In this document: positions 46,650-58,937 of the stretch, in pieces
Numbering within the stretch: the first letter of the stretch is position 1
Layout: each line of letters begins with the position of its first letter
From: Cryptomeria japonica
Taxonomy: Eukaryota; Streptophyta; Pinopsida; Cupressales; Cupressaceae
NCBI RefSeq assembly: GCF_030272615.1
Contig: NC_081412.1
Coordinates: 540,348,335-540,412,334 of the forward strand
Length of the DNA stretch: 64,000 nt
Direction: 5' to 3'
Translations under genes and position numbers: made by a program
Notes under the pieces: model-generated
Seen by the model: the letters and a program-made list of their open reading frames with translations, nothing else
What the model was told of the DNA's origin: nothing
Database searches by the model: none

Positions 46650-48602
46650 TCATTTGAGCATGATGGTCTAGCAAATGTTTTTACTCCTTTTATGGCATTT
46701 ACATTGAGTTCTAATGTACTGCTTACATTATTTCTTATTTGCCAGAATGTCCCATCCGCATCTGTTCACTAAAAGATAAATGGACTCCATATAAAAAATT
46801 ACATGGCAATGCAGCTACTTGAATGATTTCTCATTCCAGTTTTCCACTCAATTTATGGATCACAAATTTGGTATTTAAATATTTTTCCATACAATCCAAT
46901 TTTCAGAGCGTAAAGAGAAAGTACTATATACATATCAAAGTTGAGGCAAATAAAGAAAAATGAAATTGAATCATGATATTAAAGAGTACCAAATTGAATA
47001 CCCGGGATCAGCTGATCTCTCTAGCTTTTGAGAATGAAAAGCCAGCTATGATCTTCACTGTAATGACAAATTTTAACTTGATTGACAGATCTAGTATATG
47101 AGCAAAGCATGTGTGCTTATCCATTTACACTAACAAAAGGTTGTCTGAGTTGGGCCAACTGGTAAATATCCTGAACAAGGCAAAAGGTCCAGTTTCATCA
47201 TGGGGATGCTGGGAGCCACTCAATTTACTAAAGCATGCCTACTCACAACAAATATCATTTGTCATAGGTTCGAGTCCCACTAGCTACTATCCAGTAAATC
47301 TAGCATAACCTAAACAGTCTGTAACAGTTTTTTATTTTTATTTTTTAAATTAACAAACAAAGATAAGATGAGCATCCACATGTAATACAAAATTGTATGA
47401 CTGAATTCATTTTTATAATAATGAGTAATTCTTGAAATTTCCATGTTTGTAAATATTAAGGGTTTCACAATGCTTAAGCATAAGTTTACAAATAAAGCTG
47501 AATGCCAGGGTTGTGTCATGAGACTTTGCTAGTACACACTAGAATTCTTTCTGTTAATTAAGGCCATCTATGAAGAATAATGCTGCAGTTGGCAATTTAA
47601 ATGCAGATGATATACCATTTGCTTACCAAAGCTTGTCTAAACAGCCTGCGTGACAGTTTGGGTTTAAAGTTAATATGGGTTACCTCACTGTTAACCAAGG
47701 AAATGGGTATCTTTAATGTGATTGGTTCACGTTCCTTGTAGTGTATTAACTCAAAACTCTGCTGAATCAAATATCAAATAAACTCAATAAATAGAATACT
47801 TGTATCAATTTAATTCACATTTGATTCAAATTACACAATATAGATATGTGCATCCATATTTTTTTAAAGAGCTTAACTACAGGAAGGCTTGTGTATTTAG
47901 ATCACGTGATTTATTGTTTTTTTTTTATCTCACTTGTTCTGAAGGAGTTTTCTTAATTTAATCACTGCTACTAATGAAAGTCACAATCAATAGTTTTGGA
48001 GTTAAAAGGAAATGTTCCCTGCCCAAAAATGAAAATAAAATAAATTTATTTAGATTTTGAATTGAAAAATGATGTAGAAGCTATGCAAAATCGATACACT
48101 ACACAGATTTTTAGAGGTTGTTCAAACAGTTGTCTCGGATTTTGCAAATTGGTTGTGTTTTACTCTAGTTCAAAACTATGTTCATGTTTTACTCTAGTTC
48201 CAAAATATGTTTATTGAACTACTATTTGCAACTGTAGAAATGAACTAGCAAGTAGACTAGAACTTGTACCAGTGGAACGAAGTACCGAAAAATTGATAAT
48301 TGGAATTTGCTGGCCTCAATCTTCTAGTATATGCATTTCAGTTAGGATTGATGATATTTACAATCACCTTTGAGTAATCCATTGAATCACGAGGGACATG
48401 TTCTCCTCAATCAAGTTCATGGTTGAACTAATTCAACTTTAGAATAAGGATGGAGGACATCAAGCATACATGCAATGGACTTAAGATGATGTTGCAAGAA
48501 AGCAATATAGAATGGATTCTTCTTTACGCTCTTTAACCTAGGTGTTCTTTCACATTCCTACATTCCTAAATGATTTCAAAATAAACTAAATGAATGAATG
48601 CC
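46650..48602 (+). other. OHP1 3' flank, no gene apart from a SINE-like piece
   Basis: Probable 3' UTR and intergenic DNA. AATAAA-like words occur (for example near 46948), but no poly-A site can be fixed. The SINE-like segment at 47130-47345 is listed separately. The remaining frames are short and AT-biased. Confidence 0.5.
47130..47345 (+). mobile_element. tRNA-derived SINE-like segment
   Basis: A polymerase III B box, GGTTCGAGTCC (47267-47277), fits the GGTTCGANNCC consensus exactly. An A-box-like GGGCCAACTGG (47152-47162) has one mismatch to plant RGYNNARYNGG. A T-rich tail follows near 47330. The 105-bp gap between the boxes is longer than in a tRNA, and no flanking duplication was identified, so the call is tentative. 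Confidence 0.4.
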
Positions 48603-49175
48603 ATTAATAACAACATGGTGTATAAATCAGCATAAATGTGTGCTAGTTGGATCACAACTACTAAACCAATAGGATGTAAATTTAAAATCTGGATTTTTAA
48701 AAGCATGGGGTTACAATTGCAATTATAAAAATGAATTTGATCAAGTCACCCATGCTATTATGAGTCAAATTGATGAACCAAAGATCTAATCCAAGGTGAT
48801 GAAGAGTGGATTTGGAAGTTATGATCAATATATGGGGATGAGTGATGATGAGATCTTGATATGGTCATTTGATAATTCAAATTCATGCAAGAATATGCCA
48901 CTTGTAGGCTAGTCATTACTTTTAATGAAAGCAAACCCAAAACATAGGAAAGGGTATGGTTATGCAATTCTCACCTTTACATTTTACTCTCACAATGATA
49001 TAAATGTGAACTACTAGGTAGATGCATGCCAAAGTAAAATAAGTACTCAAGATGGAATTTAAATAATTTTCAAATATTGAGATATAAACCTATTCAAATT
49101 GCATAGACCATTATTGAATTCATTTTAGATTGAGTACTACATTGAAAAACTTGCAAAACCAAATGAGTGCATAGT

Positions 49176-49244
<69 letters not shown>

Positions 49245-49275
49245 TGTCTATCACACATTTGAAATAGGCGCTTAT
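48603..49275. repeat. tandem duplication, copy 1 (673 bp)
   Basis: The block starting ATTAATAACAACATGG recurs 673 bp later with almost no changes (one clear substitution, near 49117 against 49790). Its inner end is a (TG)12(GA)22 microsatellite and the GTGTCTATCACAC motif. The 69-codon minus-strand frame in each copy is identical and shows no known motif. Confidence 0.92.
49176..49242. repeat. (TG)12(GA)22 microsatellite
   Basis: A compound dinucleotide repeat at the end of duplication copy 1, preceded by GTGCATAGT. Confidence 0.95.
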
Positions 49276-50012
<737 letters not shown>

Positions 50013-50088
50013 CTTCAACTTACCTGAAAAATATCTATCATCAAAAAAGTGAGTGAGAGAGAGAGAGAAAGGGAGAGGGGTGCATAGT

Positions 50089-50165
<77 letters not shown>
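50089..50165. repeat. (TG)8(GA)31 microsatellite
   Basis: A third compound repeat with the same left flank GTGCATAGT, but only a trace of the duplication unit. It is preceded by a short degenerate GA run (50050-50080). Confidence 0.95.
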
Positions 50166-50168
<3 letters not shown>

Positions 50169-51407
50169 ATGTTTGATATAGAAAATAGTAGGGCTTATTA
50201 AAGCTCTCTTGGACATGGGAATGAGTATGAGCCTATACTTGCAAAACATAACTAACAAAATGAATGTTAGTGGTATATATTCCCCATCCCTCTCATTGTT
50301 GGATACAAAAGGCACACTAGGAGGAGAGGGGAAGAAAACATAATCATATAAGGCATGCAAGAATGGTCTAGATAGCATCCTATTATAAACATTTAAGGGC
50401 ACAAGTAATATATAATCATGAAGGATTGTGTAATAAATGGAAAAGATGACCCTTTAACATTGCATCCAACAAAATAAAATGGCAAGACAAGGATAGCCAT
50501 AAATAAACATGACAAGGAGTATAAGATATAAACATGACAAGGATCATAAGATATAAGCATTATAAAAAACTATAGATATGGAATACTGAGATTTAAGCAT
50601 GGTAAGGATCATAAACATGTGGGCACAATATATAAACATGATAGTATGCAAGTAACATAAGTTATAAACATGAAAATCATATAGCATGATAAACATTAAT
50701 AAGTATAATCATGGCATAAGAGTTAAACAACATATAAGAAACTATGGTAACATCAAAAGTAATTTAACATAGGAACATAACAAGGAACATGTCACAACAT
50801 ATGTAATAAACATACATCATATTAGGACACGTGGGTCAAACAAGGAACACTTATGAAAGATACCAAGGCAATATAGGAAAGAATATGGGCAAAGCATAGG
50901 AGCTAAACATAGAAAAAGAGGAGGTGCCCCATAGTGGGGAAAAGCAAAATAATGAAACATAGTATAGAAGCTAAAATGAAAATAGGAGATGCACAACAAA
51001 TATTAAATAAACAAAAGGCCAAAGTGTAAGGACATGAATGAAAAATGAAAGAATAAATAAGGAGGATAATCACATACATGGCACAAGAAAAATGAAAAAG
51101 TAAAAATTTATACAACACATAAAGAAGAAGTGACATGAATAATGCAACACCTTTTCATAGCTACATGTCAGCACACACCACTAAAGGTATCGTCACCACA
51201 TGTTAACTAGGAACATGTTAAAAACATAAAATAAATAGAAAGTCAAGAAAGGAAAACAAATGTATAAGATGTGAATAGTGAGAGAGGTAGCAGCGAATGA
51301 AAACATCTTCATTGGGAAAGTCTATAATATGCTCTAAAAATTTATCATTGAAATTAATACACCTTCCATGTAATGTTCTTATCATCAAGAGTTATGCTCC
51401 ATTTTTA
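50166..51407. other. AT-rich intergenic DNA, no gene
   Basis: Between 50480 and 50830 words such as 'ataaacatgacaaggat' and 'catgataaacat' recur irregularly, which suggests a decayed short-period repeat. There are no convincing reading frames. Confidence 0.5.
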
Positions 51408-53777
51408 TGAACATCAATTGAAAATAATAGAAATAACTTAATAAAGAAAGAGAGATTTCAAAACTATATAATAAAAATGCCTAAATGTATTTAGAAAATG
51501 ATCAAATGCTTGAGGTAAGGCAAAGCCATACAATGCTTCATATTGGAAGGCAATTGCTCCAAATTATATCTTAATATGATAAGATTGAAACATATATAAT
51601 ATTCTGAACTCTCATATGAGTCTCTTTTGTTTATTATATACTACTCAAATACCTACCACTACCACTTACACATACATGGAAGATAAATACATTATTCTAA
51701 TTAATTAGTAGAGTGACTTACAAAGCACATGCACCCCTAATAATTTATTTATTACTGCTTATTAAACTTTAATACTATTCCCCTAGGAACATTACATAAC
51801 ATCCCTCTTAACCATATTACTCTCTTGGAATATGAGAAGAAAACAATAAATAAAACTATTGCAAATTAGTACAAATATGGTGTCTCACTTATCCTAACAT
51901 CCATATATGCCATCTTTGTTACAAGTTTTTCTTGCCATCTTTGTTACAAGTTTTTCTTGATGGTACCTAGGTCCCATCCCCAATTCATATCCAATTTGAT
52001 GCCAATAATCCTTGTACCTTTTCCTATAATTCCATGCAAAGCTATAGTGATTGACCCTCACATTCCATGTTGAATCATGCATCCATGATGTTGTCTCTCG
52101 CAATGATGTGGATGAATGCATATTGCACCTTTTCTATCTCTAGAACCTTCTTTGGTTGTTCTTTACCTTGTGCCACTTGTTCTATTGGCTCATGATGGGA
52201 AATAACCATTTCATCTTTTGGATTTTCTTCTTCTTTTTCCTCTTATTCTTGTTTTTCTTCTATGAATGTTTTCTAAGATGCCCAAACTTGTTCTACCTTA
52301 ACATTCTGTTGGTCTTTATTATGTCTAATATCCTATAATGTGACTTTTTTTCTTTCTATACTGATGCTTCATAAATTTCTTTTGTTCTTTTATATTGATT
52401 CTCCTAGAGATATCCAAAAATTATATTTAACCCATGTTCATATTCAAATAATTAAATTTGAATGCAAAACATATCTATACATAATGAGATTTAAATCTTC
52501 AAAATTTGAAATTTCTTATCCTTTATTTGACTATCATTGATTTTCTTTTCTTGTGGTTGTATTTTCTTTAATACATCCATGATGATGAAATTATACTCGC
52601 TTCTAGGGTTTATAGAAACAATAATCCTTACCTTTTCAATGCATCTATTGGAACTGAATGAGTGAATTTTCTTTTTGTGGATCTAAAGTGAATGTATCTA
52701 TATCCTTAATTTTCTTTTCATCTCCTTTTTCTTCACTATGCCTTTTCCCTTTCTCTATCTCCCTTATCCTTAATTTCTACTTTCTTATCTTTATCAACTA
52801 TTATTTATTTTTTGTGTTCATCTAGTCTTAAAAATAATCCAATTCATGGAAAGAAAATAATTTGTATATGTTCGCCAAAACCAATCGTGAGCTACATCTT
52901 TTCAATGCTTTAAAAAAGTACTTGCTAGAATAAATTGTGACCACAAGCTCTTTTAAATTGGTGCTACCATTCTATTGCATCACCACTTCCATCAAACTCA
53001 AGAAACTCCATAAAAACTAGGGTCTCCAATTTTTTTTGAGAAATATCTTTTTCTTTACATATCTAAGAAGAAAATAATGTTAAAAGGTAGATTTAAATAT
53101 CAATCCACTTAAAAAATGGTTGTGATTTCCTCATTCAAGTTGCAAGATATGATTTTTTTTTAAAATCTTGCACACCAATTTTTTTTGAAAGGTCAATTTC
53201 GAATCACCACATCCCCCTTTATATTTATACAATATTCAAGGTAAAAAATATTCAAAGCTTTCAAATTCCTTTTTCTAATGAATCTAAAATCACATTTTTT
53301 TGAAGACCGATCTAAGGCACACACCTCTCTATAAGAAATTTGATCTTAAATAAAAAATCAACAATAAAAAATATGATCTCATTTTTCAATAGAAAGAACT
53401 TTGATACCAGATGTTATAATCCTGAATAGAAAATAATATAAATAACTCAATAATGAAAGAGAAATCTCACAATTCAATAATAGAAAAATCCAAATGTATT
53501 AATTTTTTTTTTCAAAACCTTATAAGAAAACATCGTGTAATGCTAATTTCTAGAAGGAAGCAATTCCATACTATATCTTAATATAAAATTAAAACACACA
53601 CAATTAATTAATTGACATCTCATATGAGTTTTGTCTTTATTATACTAAACTACCTACCACTACCACTTACCCATAAATCTAGGATAAATATTGGATTATA
53701 AAACATATGCACTCTAATAGATTATTTATTGTTACCTAATAGACTATAATATTGTACCCTTAAATACATTACATTCA
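51408..53777 (-). mobile_element. small decayed LTR element, non-autonomous
   Basis: Two related blocks, 51408-51801 and 53412-53777, share 'gaaaataata(g/t)aaataact', 'ctcatatgagt' and 'ctaccactaccacttac'. They end in CATTACAT(AA/T)CA and so look like diverged LTRs. On the minus strand the right block is followed two bases later by TGGTATCAA, a tRNA-iMet-type primer site. The 1.6 kb interior has only gag-like traces: on the minus strand near 53010-52960, FDGSGDAIEW with stops. There is no pol. No target duplication was found, so the boundaries are approximate. Confidence 0.5.
53401..53409 (-). other. primer binding site of the small LTR element
   Basis: On the minus strand TGGTATCAA, continuing AGTTCT, starts two bases after the LTR. 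It matches the first 8 bases of the usual initiator-Met site. Confidence 0.5.
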
Positions 53778-54281
53778 TGAGCAAGAGTGTGATGGAAAGA
53801 TGTCAAATGTGCGGTAGGCTTGGAAGGAAATTGTATAATGTTTATTTTAAGGGATTTCTTCTTTTCTCCTCTTTCTTTCTCTTCCTCCTCCTCCTCTTTT
53901 TTTTTTCTCAAGTAGTGCATTATGATGTATATACTCATAAGTAGAAGAATCATCATCATGTAATACCATATGATTAGTGTAATCACATAAATCTGTCCAC
54001 TTAATTAAAATGAATATTTAGTATTTATTTGATTATTTAACCATCAATTAATAATTAATTAAATTAATATTTAATTAATTCATCTTAACCCTCTTCTCCT
54101 ATTAATTAAATAAATTATTCAATTTATTTGATTTAATTCACTTAACCAAATTCAGACCATTAATTAAATAAATAAATCATATTTATTTAATTAAATTTTC
54201 TCTCACATTTAAATAAATTAATATTTATTTAAATTCCCCCAAAATCCCACCTCTCACATTTAAATAAATTAACATTTATTT

Positions 54282-54439
54282 AAATCACCTTTATCCTCTA
54301 CCCACTTGCATTTTCCTACAAATGCAAGTTGCACAACTATTTTAAATAAATCATTTATTTAAATCACCTTTATCCTCCACCCACTTGCATTTTCCTACAA
54401 ATGCAAGTTGCACAACTATTTTAAATAAATTATTTATTT
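54282..54439. repeat. 79-bp tandem duplication in the solo LTR
   Basis: Two head-to-tail copies, beginning at 54282 and 54361, both containing CCACTTGCATTTTCCTACAA and a following TGCAAGTTGCACAACTATTT. The young Tat LTR has one copy. Confidence 0.8.
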
Positions 54440-54462
54440 AAAATCCTATTTATCTTCACCCA

Positions 54463-54790
54463 CTTGAAACCTTTAATGGTTTCCCTTAAAGTCTTCAAAC
54501 TTAATGGCTTCCTTCTAGAGTCTTCTCAAACCTTTAATGGTTTCCCTTAAAGTCTTCAAAACTTAATGGCTTTAAAGTCTTCAAACTTGATGGCTTCCTT
54601 CTATAGTCTTCTTAAGCCTTTAATGGTTTCCCTTAAAGTCTTCAAACTTAATGGCTTCCCTTAAAGTCTTCTTAAGACTTTAATGGCTTCCCTTAAAGTC
54701 TTCTTAAGACTTTAATGGCTTCCCTTAAAGTCTTCAAGCCTTTAATGGTTTCCCTCAAAGTCTTCAAGCATTTTAATGCTTTATCTTCCT
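54463..54790. repeat. minisatellite-like array in the solo LTR
   Basis: About ten irregular units built from CTTTAATGG(T/C)TTCCCTTAAAGTCTTC and CTTAATGGCTTCCTTCTA. The young Tat LTR has only a few such words (GGTTTTCAAAGACTT on the other strand), so the array expanded in this lineage. Confidence 0.75.
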
Positions 54791-55406
54791 TTTTCTCATT
54801 TAAATAAATTAATATTTATTTGAATATTTATCCAAATGCAAATTACACCATTTAATTGAAATAAATGATTTTATTTTAATTGAAAATACCAAAATTCCTC
54901 CCACTTGCATTTTCCCACAAAATCCACTTGCATGCCTAAACCCCTTCTAGATTCTTCTAAACCTTTCCTAATTAACCTAATCCATCCCCTAAATATTGTC
55001 ACATTCCTAAGCAAATTGAAGTCACTTCTCAAAGACTCCAAAGTCTTTGAAAATCAATTAATGCTTTGTGTGTTCAACAAATTAACCTCTAAAGTCTTCC
55101 AAACCACTTATGGCTCTTACATGACCATTAATGGTTAATTCCACTTGCACCCATGGTTAAGGACTTTGACCCCTAACTTAACCCTCATGTAACCCATGTG
55201 TCTCTTCAAAGCATTTATTTCTTTGACTAGGGTAACCATCATGTCCCCTCAAGCATTTAATGCTCCTTATCTCTCCTCTCAAGCCTCCTCATGGTGACAC
55301 TTGTCAACATGGGATTGGGTTGAAAGTCTCACATGGATTGAATATCTTTCAATCCTAACCCTTGTTAAGATTACTCAATCTTAACCCTTCATTTCCCCAT
55401 TTCTTC

Positions 55407-55415
55407 TATAAATAG
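55407..55415 (+). promoter_or_regulatory. TATA box in solo LTR
   Basis: TATAAATAG is followed by AACCC. It corresponds to the TATA box of the young Tat LTR. Transcription would run toward the chromovirus at 56631. Confidence 0.5.
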
Positions 55416-55830
55416 AACCCTTCTCCTCGAGCAAAGAGGAAGCATTAGAGTATTGTTGTTATACTGACATTAGCATAGAGCTTTTTCATAGCATCACTAT
55501 CTACACTTGCATAGCATTTGTTTATCATATTCAACCATCTTGAATCTCCATATGGCATCCATGGATAGTGTTAAAAGCTGAGAGCTACACTCATTTGGGA
55601 CTTGGAGAGGGGAGAAACAAGGGAGAAGCATCAAAAGGCATCATGGAAGCATCTTAGGGAGGCTCTTCTCCTTTCTTTTATTTTGTTAAACTTCTTTCAT
55701 GCTTTTTTGAAATCTCTTTTGATATGTTTGGAATGGTTTTTAGTTCTTTGTTTTGTTTTTATGGTTGAAACTAACTTATTAACATTGAACTTTGTTGTTG
55801 CCTTGTCCCCATTTCCATGACATCAATTAG

Positions 55831-56630
55831 CATTATTTTTAATATTTTGAATTTTATGTTTGAATGTAATACATTTATTTGTATAATGTACACATCTATA
55901 ATGTTAATCACAAAAATAGTTAATCTTGTGTGGTGCAAGTTTAGAACATATATCTTGGTTTAATTGGGGTAAAATTATATGATTGTGTTCTAAGAGTTGT
56001 TCTAATACATGTAGACGCTCATCTATTATAATTAATTCTCTAAATATCTTTTTATTTGATGTGTATGATTATCATCATACATGTCCCATTGCCTTCATTA
56101 TCCAAATATGACAATGAAAATAATTCATGATCATAAGGGGAAGTTCTAGAAATACGTTTATATAAAAGCGAAAGTACTAATAAGGAACACATTCACATTT
56201 ACATACACTAGCACATAGATCTAAAGATGAATTACAAGGGTTGTAAATCAAATGTCTTATAAAGAGTAGAAGTAAAACATCAATAAACATATGTTGAAGA
56301 TCCTTGTCCCATAATGAATATTTTTAATTATTATTCAAAGATTGAAATATCATGATATAACCTTTAATTTTCCCATGCTCCTTTTGCTTGCCTTGCACAG
56401 TTTGTATAATAGATGGTTTTGGATCAACATTATAATGAAAATGTTTCATGGAATCATTAGTCAAATCCTTAAGGACATGGTAGATGAAAGGAAGCAAGGT
56501 ATGTGGAAAAGCTTCCTATACCAATCTAATGAGAGGAGATAGTGTATATTTTTCCAATGCACATACTATCAATAAAATAGCATGCAACAAAGCAATAATA
56601 CCATAACACAAGATATAAATGGGGAAAATG
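55831..56630. other. intergenic spacer, no gene
   Basis: AT-rich sequence between the solo LTR and the chromovirus LTR. There are no motifs or repeats that I can support. Confidence 0.5.
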
Positions 56631-57064
56631 TGATAACCCTCTACTGTATCACCTGATGTAAATCTTATAAAATACCTCAATAATGATAATAACATATATT
56701 ACCGAGTCCAGGTAGAAATATATAAAATGAAGAAATCAATTATTAAAATAATGTTAATATATTAAAAGAGGAAATAAATTATTAAATAATGTTAATATAT
56801 TAAATAAGGTTAATATAAGAAATAAATGATTAAATAATGTTAATATATATTTAATATATTAAATGATGAAGAAATGAATTATTAAATAATTAAATAATGT
56901 TAATTATTAAATGGAATTGAGATATTATACAAGTGAAGCTCATTTGAGATATTATATAAGTTAAGTTTATTATATAATGTTAATTATATTAAATGGAATT
57001 GAGATATTAAAAGAAGGAAGAGTTAACGCCACGGTTACCCCCCACGGGAAGTGGTGGGATGGGA

Positions 57065-57117
57065 GTCGCAGCCTGGGCTGCGACCACCGTCACACCCCTT
57101 CCTACGGAAGGGACCCT
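57065..57117 (+). other. two GC-rich hairpins upstream of the LTR TATA box
   Basis: GTCGCAGCC pairs with GGCTGCGAC (57065-57084), and CCCTTCC pairs with GGAAGGG (about 57097-57113). They stand out in an AT-rich LTR and lie 40-80 bp before the TATA box. Confidence 0.6.
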
Positions 57118-57148
57118 GTGGTGGGACACAACCCTTCCCCTCCATAGG

Positions 57149-57155
57149 TATAAAG
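57149..57155 (+). promoter_or_regulatory. TATA box in chromovirus LTR
   Basis: TATAAAG is preceded by CCCTCCATAGG. It is the only strong TATA box after the GC-rich block, so transcription probably begins near 57180. Confidence 0.5.
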
Positions 57156-57733
57156 TAAGACAACCCGCAGAGCAAAGGAGGAGGCACAAAGGAAGAGAAA
57201 ACGAGAGGAAGAGAGGCTATAGACTGCGAAAAAGGTAAGCGATTGATTTACACGCCATAGGAATATATATGTGTGTGGACGTGTGTGCCACACACACACA
57301 CATATTTATGATGGTTATGTCGTATGTGATAGTACAGCAATCTCTTTGACAGAGTTTTATCGTAATAGTGTCTCATGTATATATACAAATATATGTACGT
57401 GTGTACATCCACACACACACACATATAGGTATGCATGTATGTATGTAAGATATATGTATGTATGTAGGATCAATAATAGTAATTAAAGAATATGTAGAGG
57501 CATGCAGGAATTATAAATAAAAAATGATAATGAAATATAAACTGTTATATGAATAACAATAATTTGGCTATGTGATGGAGGCTATTGGGAGAAAATCCCC
57601 TTAGCCTAATTCGGGATTATGATAATCCTTGGTAGGCAATATATACTAAGTACTCATATGCATATATGTTAAAGGCTTGGGTGTCAGAAGCTCACCCAAG
57701 AAGAGACGGATCTTGCCGGTCCTCTCTAGTAGA

Positions 57734-57886
57734 CTTGGATGATAAGATGTATCATCCAAGGGAAGGAATTGATCATATATGACGATCTTCCTTGGTAGGC
57801 TTGGATGTAAGATGTTACATCCAAGACGAGAATTGAATTATCCATTGATTTCCCTGGTAAGGCTTGGAACCATGATGGGCTCCAAG
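57734..57886 (+). other. three serial hairpins with compensated stems
   Basis: Hairpin 1 (57734-57760): CTTGGATGATA pairs with TATCATCCAAG around AGATG. Hairpin 2 (57800-57825): CTTGGATGTAA pairs with TTACATCCAAG around GATG. Hairpin 3 (57863-57886): CTTGGA pairs with TCCAAG, with further partial pairing. Hairpins 1 and 2 have perfect 11-bp stems that differ from each other on both arms, so pairing is preserved while sequence changes. They lie in the transcribed part of the LTR. Confidence 0.7.
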
Positions 57887-58080
57887 AAGGCGGGCATTAC
57901 AACCGCCTGAGGACATATCCCAATACTTCATTCGTATCCTTTTTATTACCTAAGAATTGAGATTAGTTTTAATTAAGTAATTGAAGTTTAATTGCAAATT
58001 AGATTAGTAATATATATTTTGTTGCATTCTAATAGTCTGTTTTGCAGGAAAGTGATCTCTAACTAGTAGGGACATTACAG

Positions 58081-58092
58081 TGGTATCAGAGC
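58081..58092 (+). other. chromovirus primer binding site (tRNA-iMet)
   Basis: TGGTATCAGAGC follows the LTR after one base, an exact match to the common plant initiator-Met primer site. Confidence 0.9.
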
Positions 58093-58128
58093 ATAATCCT
58101 GCCAACCTGTGGAAGGGAGACTTAGTTT

Positions 58129-58932
58129 ATGATCACATATCAGAGGAAGAAAGGCACGAAAGCAATGGCCGATCAATTAGCCAAACAACTTCAGACTTTC
58201 ATGGAGCAAACCAATGAGAAATTCGAAAGAATGAGCCAATTAATCCTCCAAAGTACAAACAACAACAATAGAGATATTCCAAACCCTAGAAGAGAGACAC
58301 ACTCTAATCACACCGATAACGAACGATCTCCTCAAAGTTCTAGACAAACAATTCCCAAATTTCTTCTAGGAGAAGAACATATGGGAGATGAAGAGGAGCA
58401 AGCCACACTTGGTGTGGAAGAAATCACCCAAATTTATGCTAGATTAGAGCTAAAAGTTCAGAGGATGGTTTTCTTCAGGGACTTCTGTGAGTCCAAGACT
58501 AATGAAGGTAGAAGGAGGAATCATATGGTTAAAGACCTCAAAGCTAAAGTTAACAAAATGTCCCTACGATGCTTTGATGGGTCAAGGAAGGATATCGCCC
58601 AAGCTTGGGTCCAAAAACTAGATACATACCTTTCATACAGCCCCATGGCCGAAGGAGATGCTATCAAGTTTGCCATACTCCATTTAATCGGAGCAGCCCA
58701 TAATTGGTGGCATAATGGTCTCATTACCCTAGGCCACAAAAATATCTCCACCTATAATGAGCTTACTCATAAACTCATCAGCCCGTTTGATCAGAAGGAC
58801 TCAGAATGGTACTTCCAAGAGTTAACCCACCTTAAGCAATCAGGAACCATTGAAGACTATATCGATCAATTCCAAAACCTATCAGTAATGGTCCTCGACC
58901 TATCCCAGAGTAGGCTTACCTACATGTTTTAG
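58129..58932 (+). pseudogene. chromovirus gag
   Basis: 267 codons. The N-terminus is coiled-coil-like (MADQLAKQLQTFMEQTNEKF), followed by a charged linker and a capsid-type domain. That domain reads LRCFDGSRKDIAQAWVQKLD, then AIKFAILHLIGAAHNWWHN, then EWYFQELTHLKQSGTIEDYI. It ends RLTYMF and TAG. One lost base near 58929 caused this, because LEGLKDFI follows in the next frame. Confidence 0.85.
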
Positions 58933-58937
58933 AAGGC

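Larger units (their letters stand above)
53978..55825 (+). mobile_element. solo LTR related to the Tat element
   Basis: It starts TGTAATCACATAAATCTGTC and ends GACATCA, closely resembling the Tat LTR of 18720-34191 read on its sense strand. Shared features are the TTAATTAAATAAATT blocks, CACTTGCATTTTCC, CCCCTTCTAGATTCTTCTAA and TATAAATAGA. ATTAG flanks both sides (53973-53977 and 55826-55830), so it is a complete solo LTR left by recombination between two LTRs. At 1848 bp it is 408 bp longer than the young LTR, due to internal repeats. Confidence 0.85.
56631..58079 (+). repeat. chromovirus 5' LTR
   Basis: The LTR has an AT-rich U3 with many TTAATATATTAAATAA units (56740-57000). Then comes a GC-rich block with two hairpins, a TATA box (57149-57155), (CA)n and (GTAT)n tracts (57260-57465), and three successive hairpins (57734-57886) before the end ACATTACA. 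It is followed by a one-base spacer and the primer site. Confidence 0.88.
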
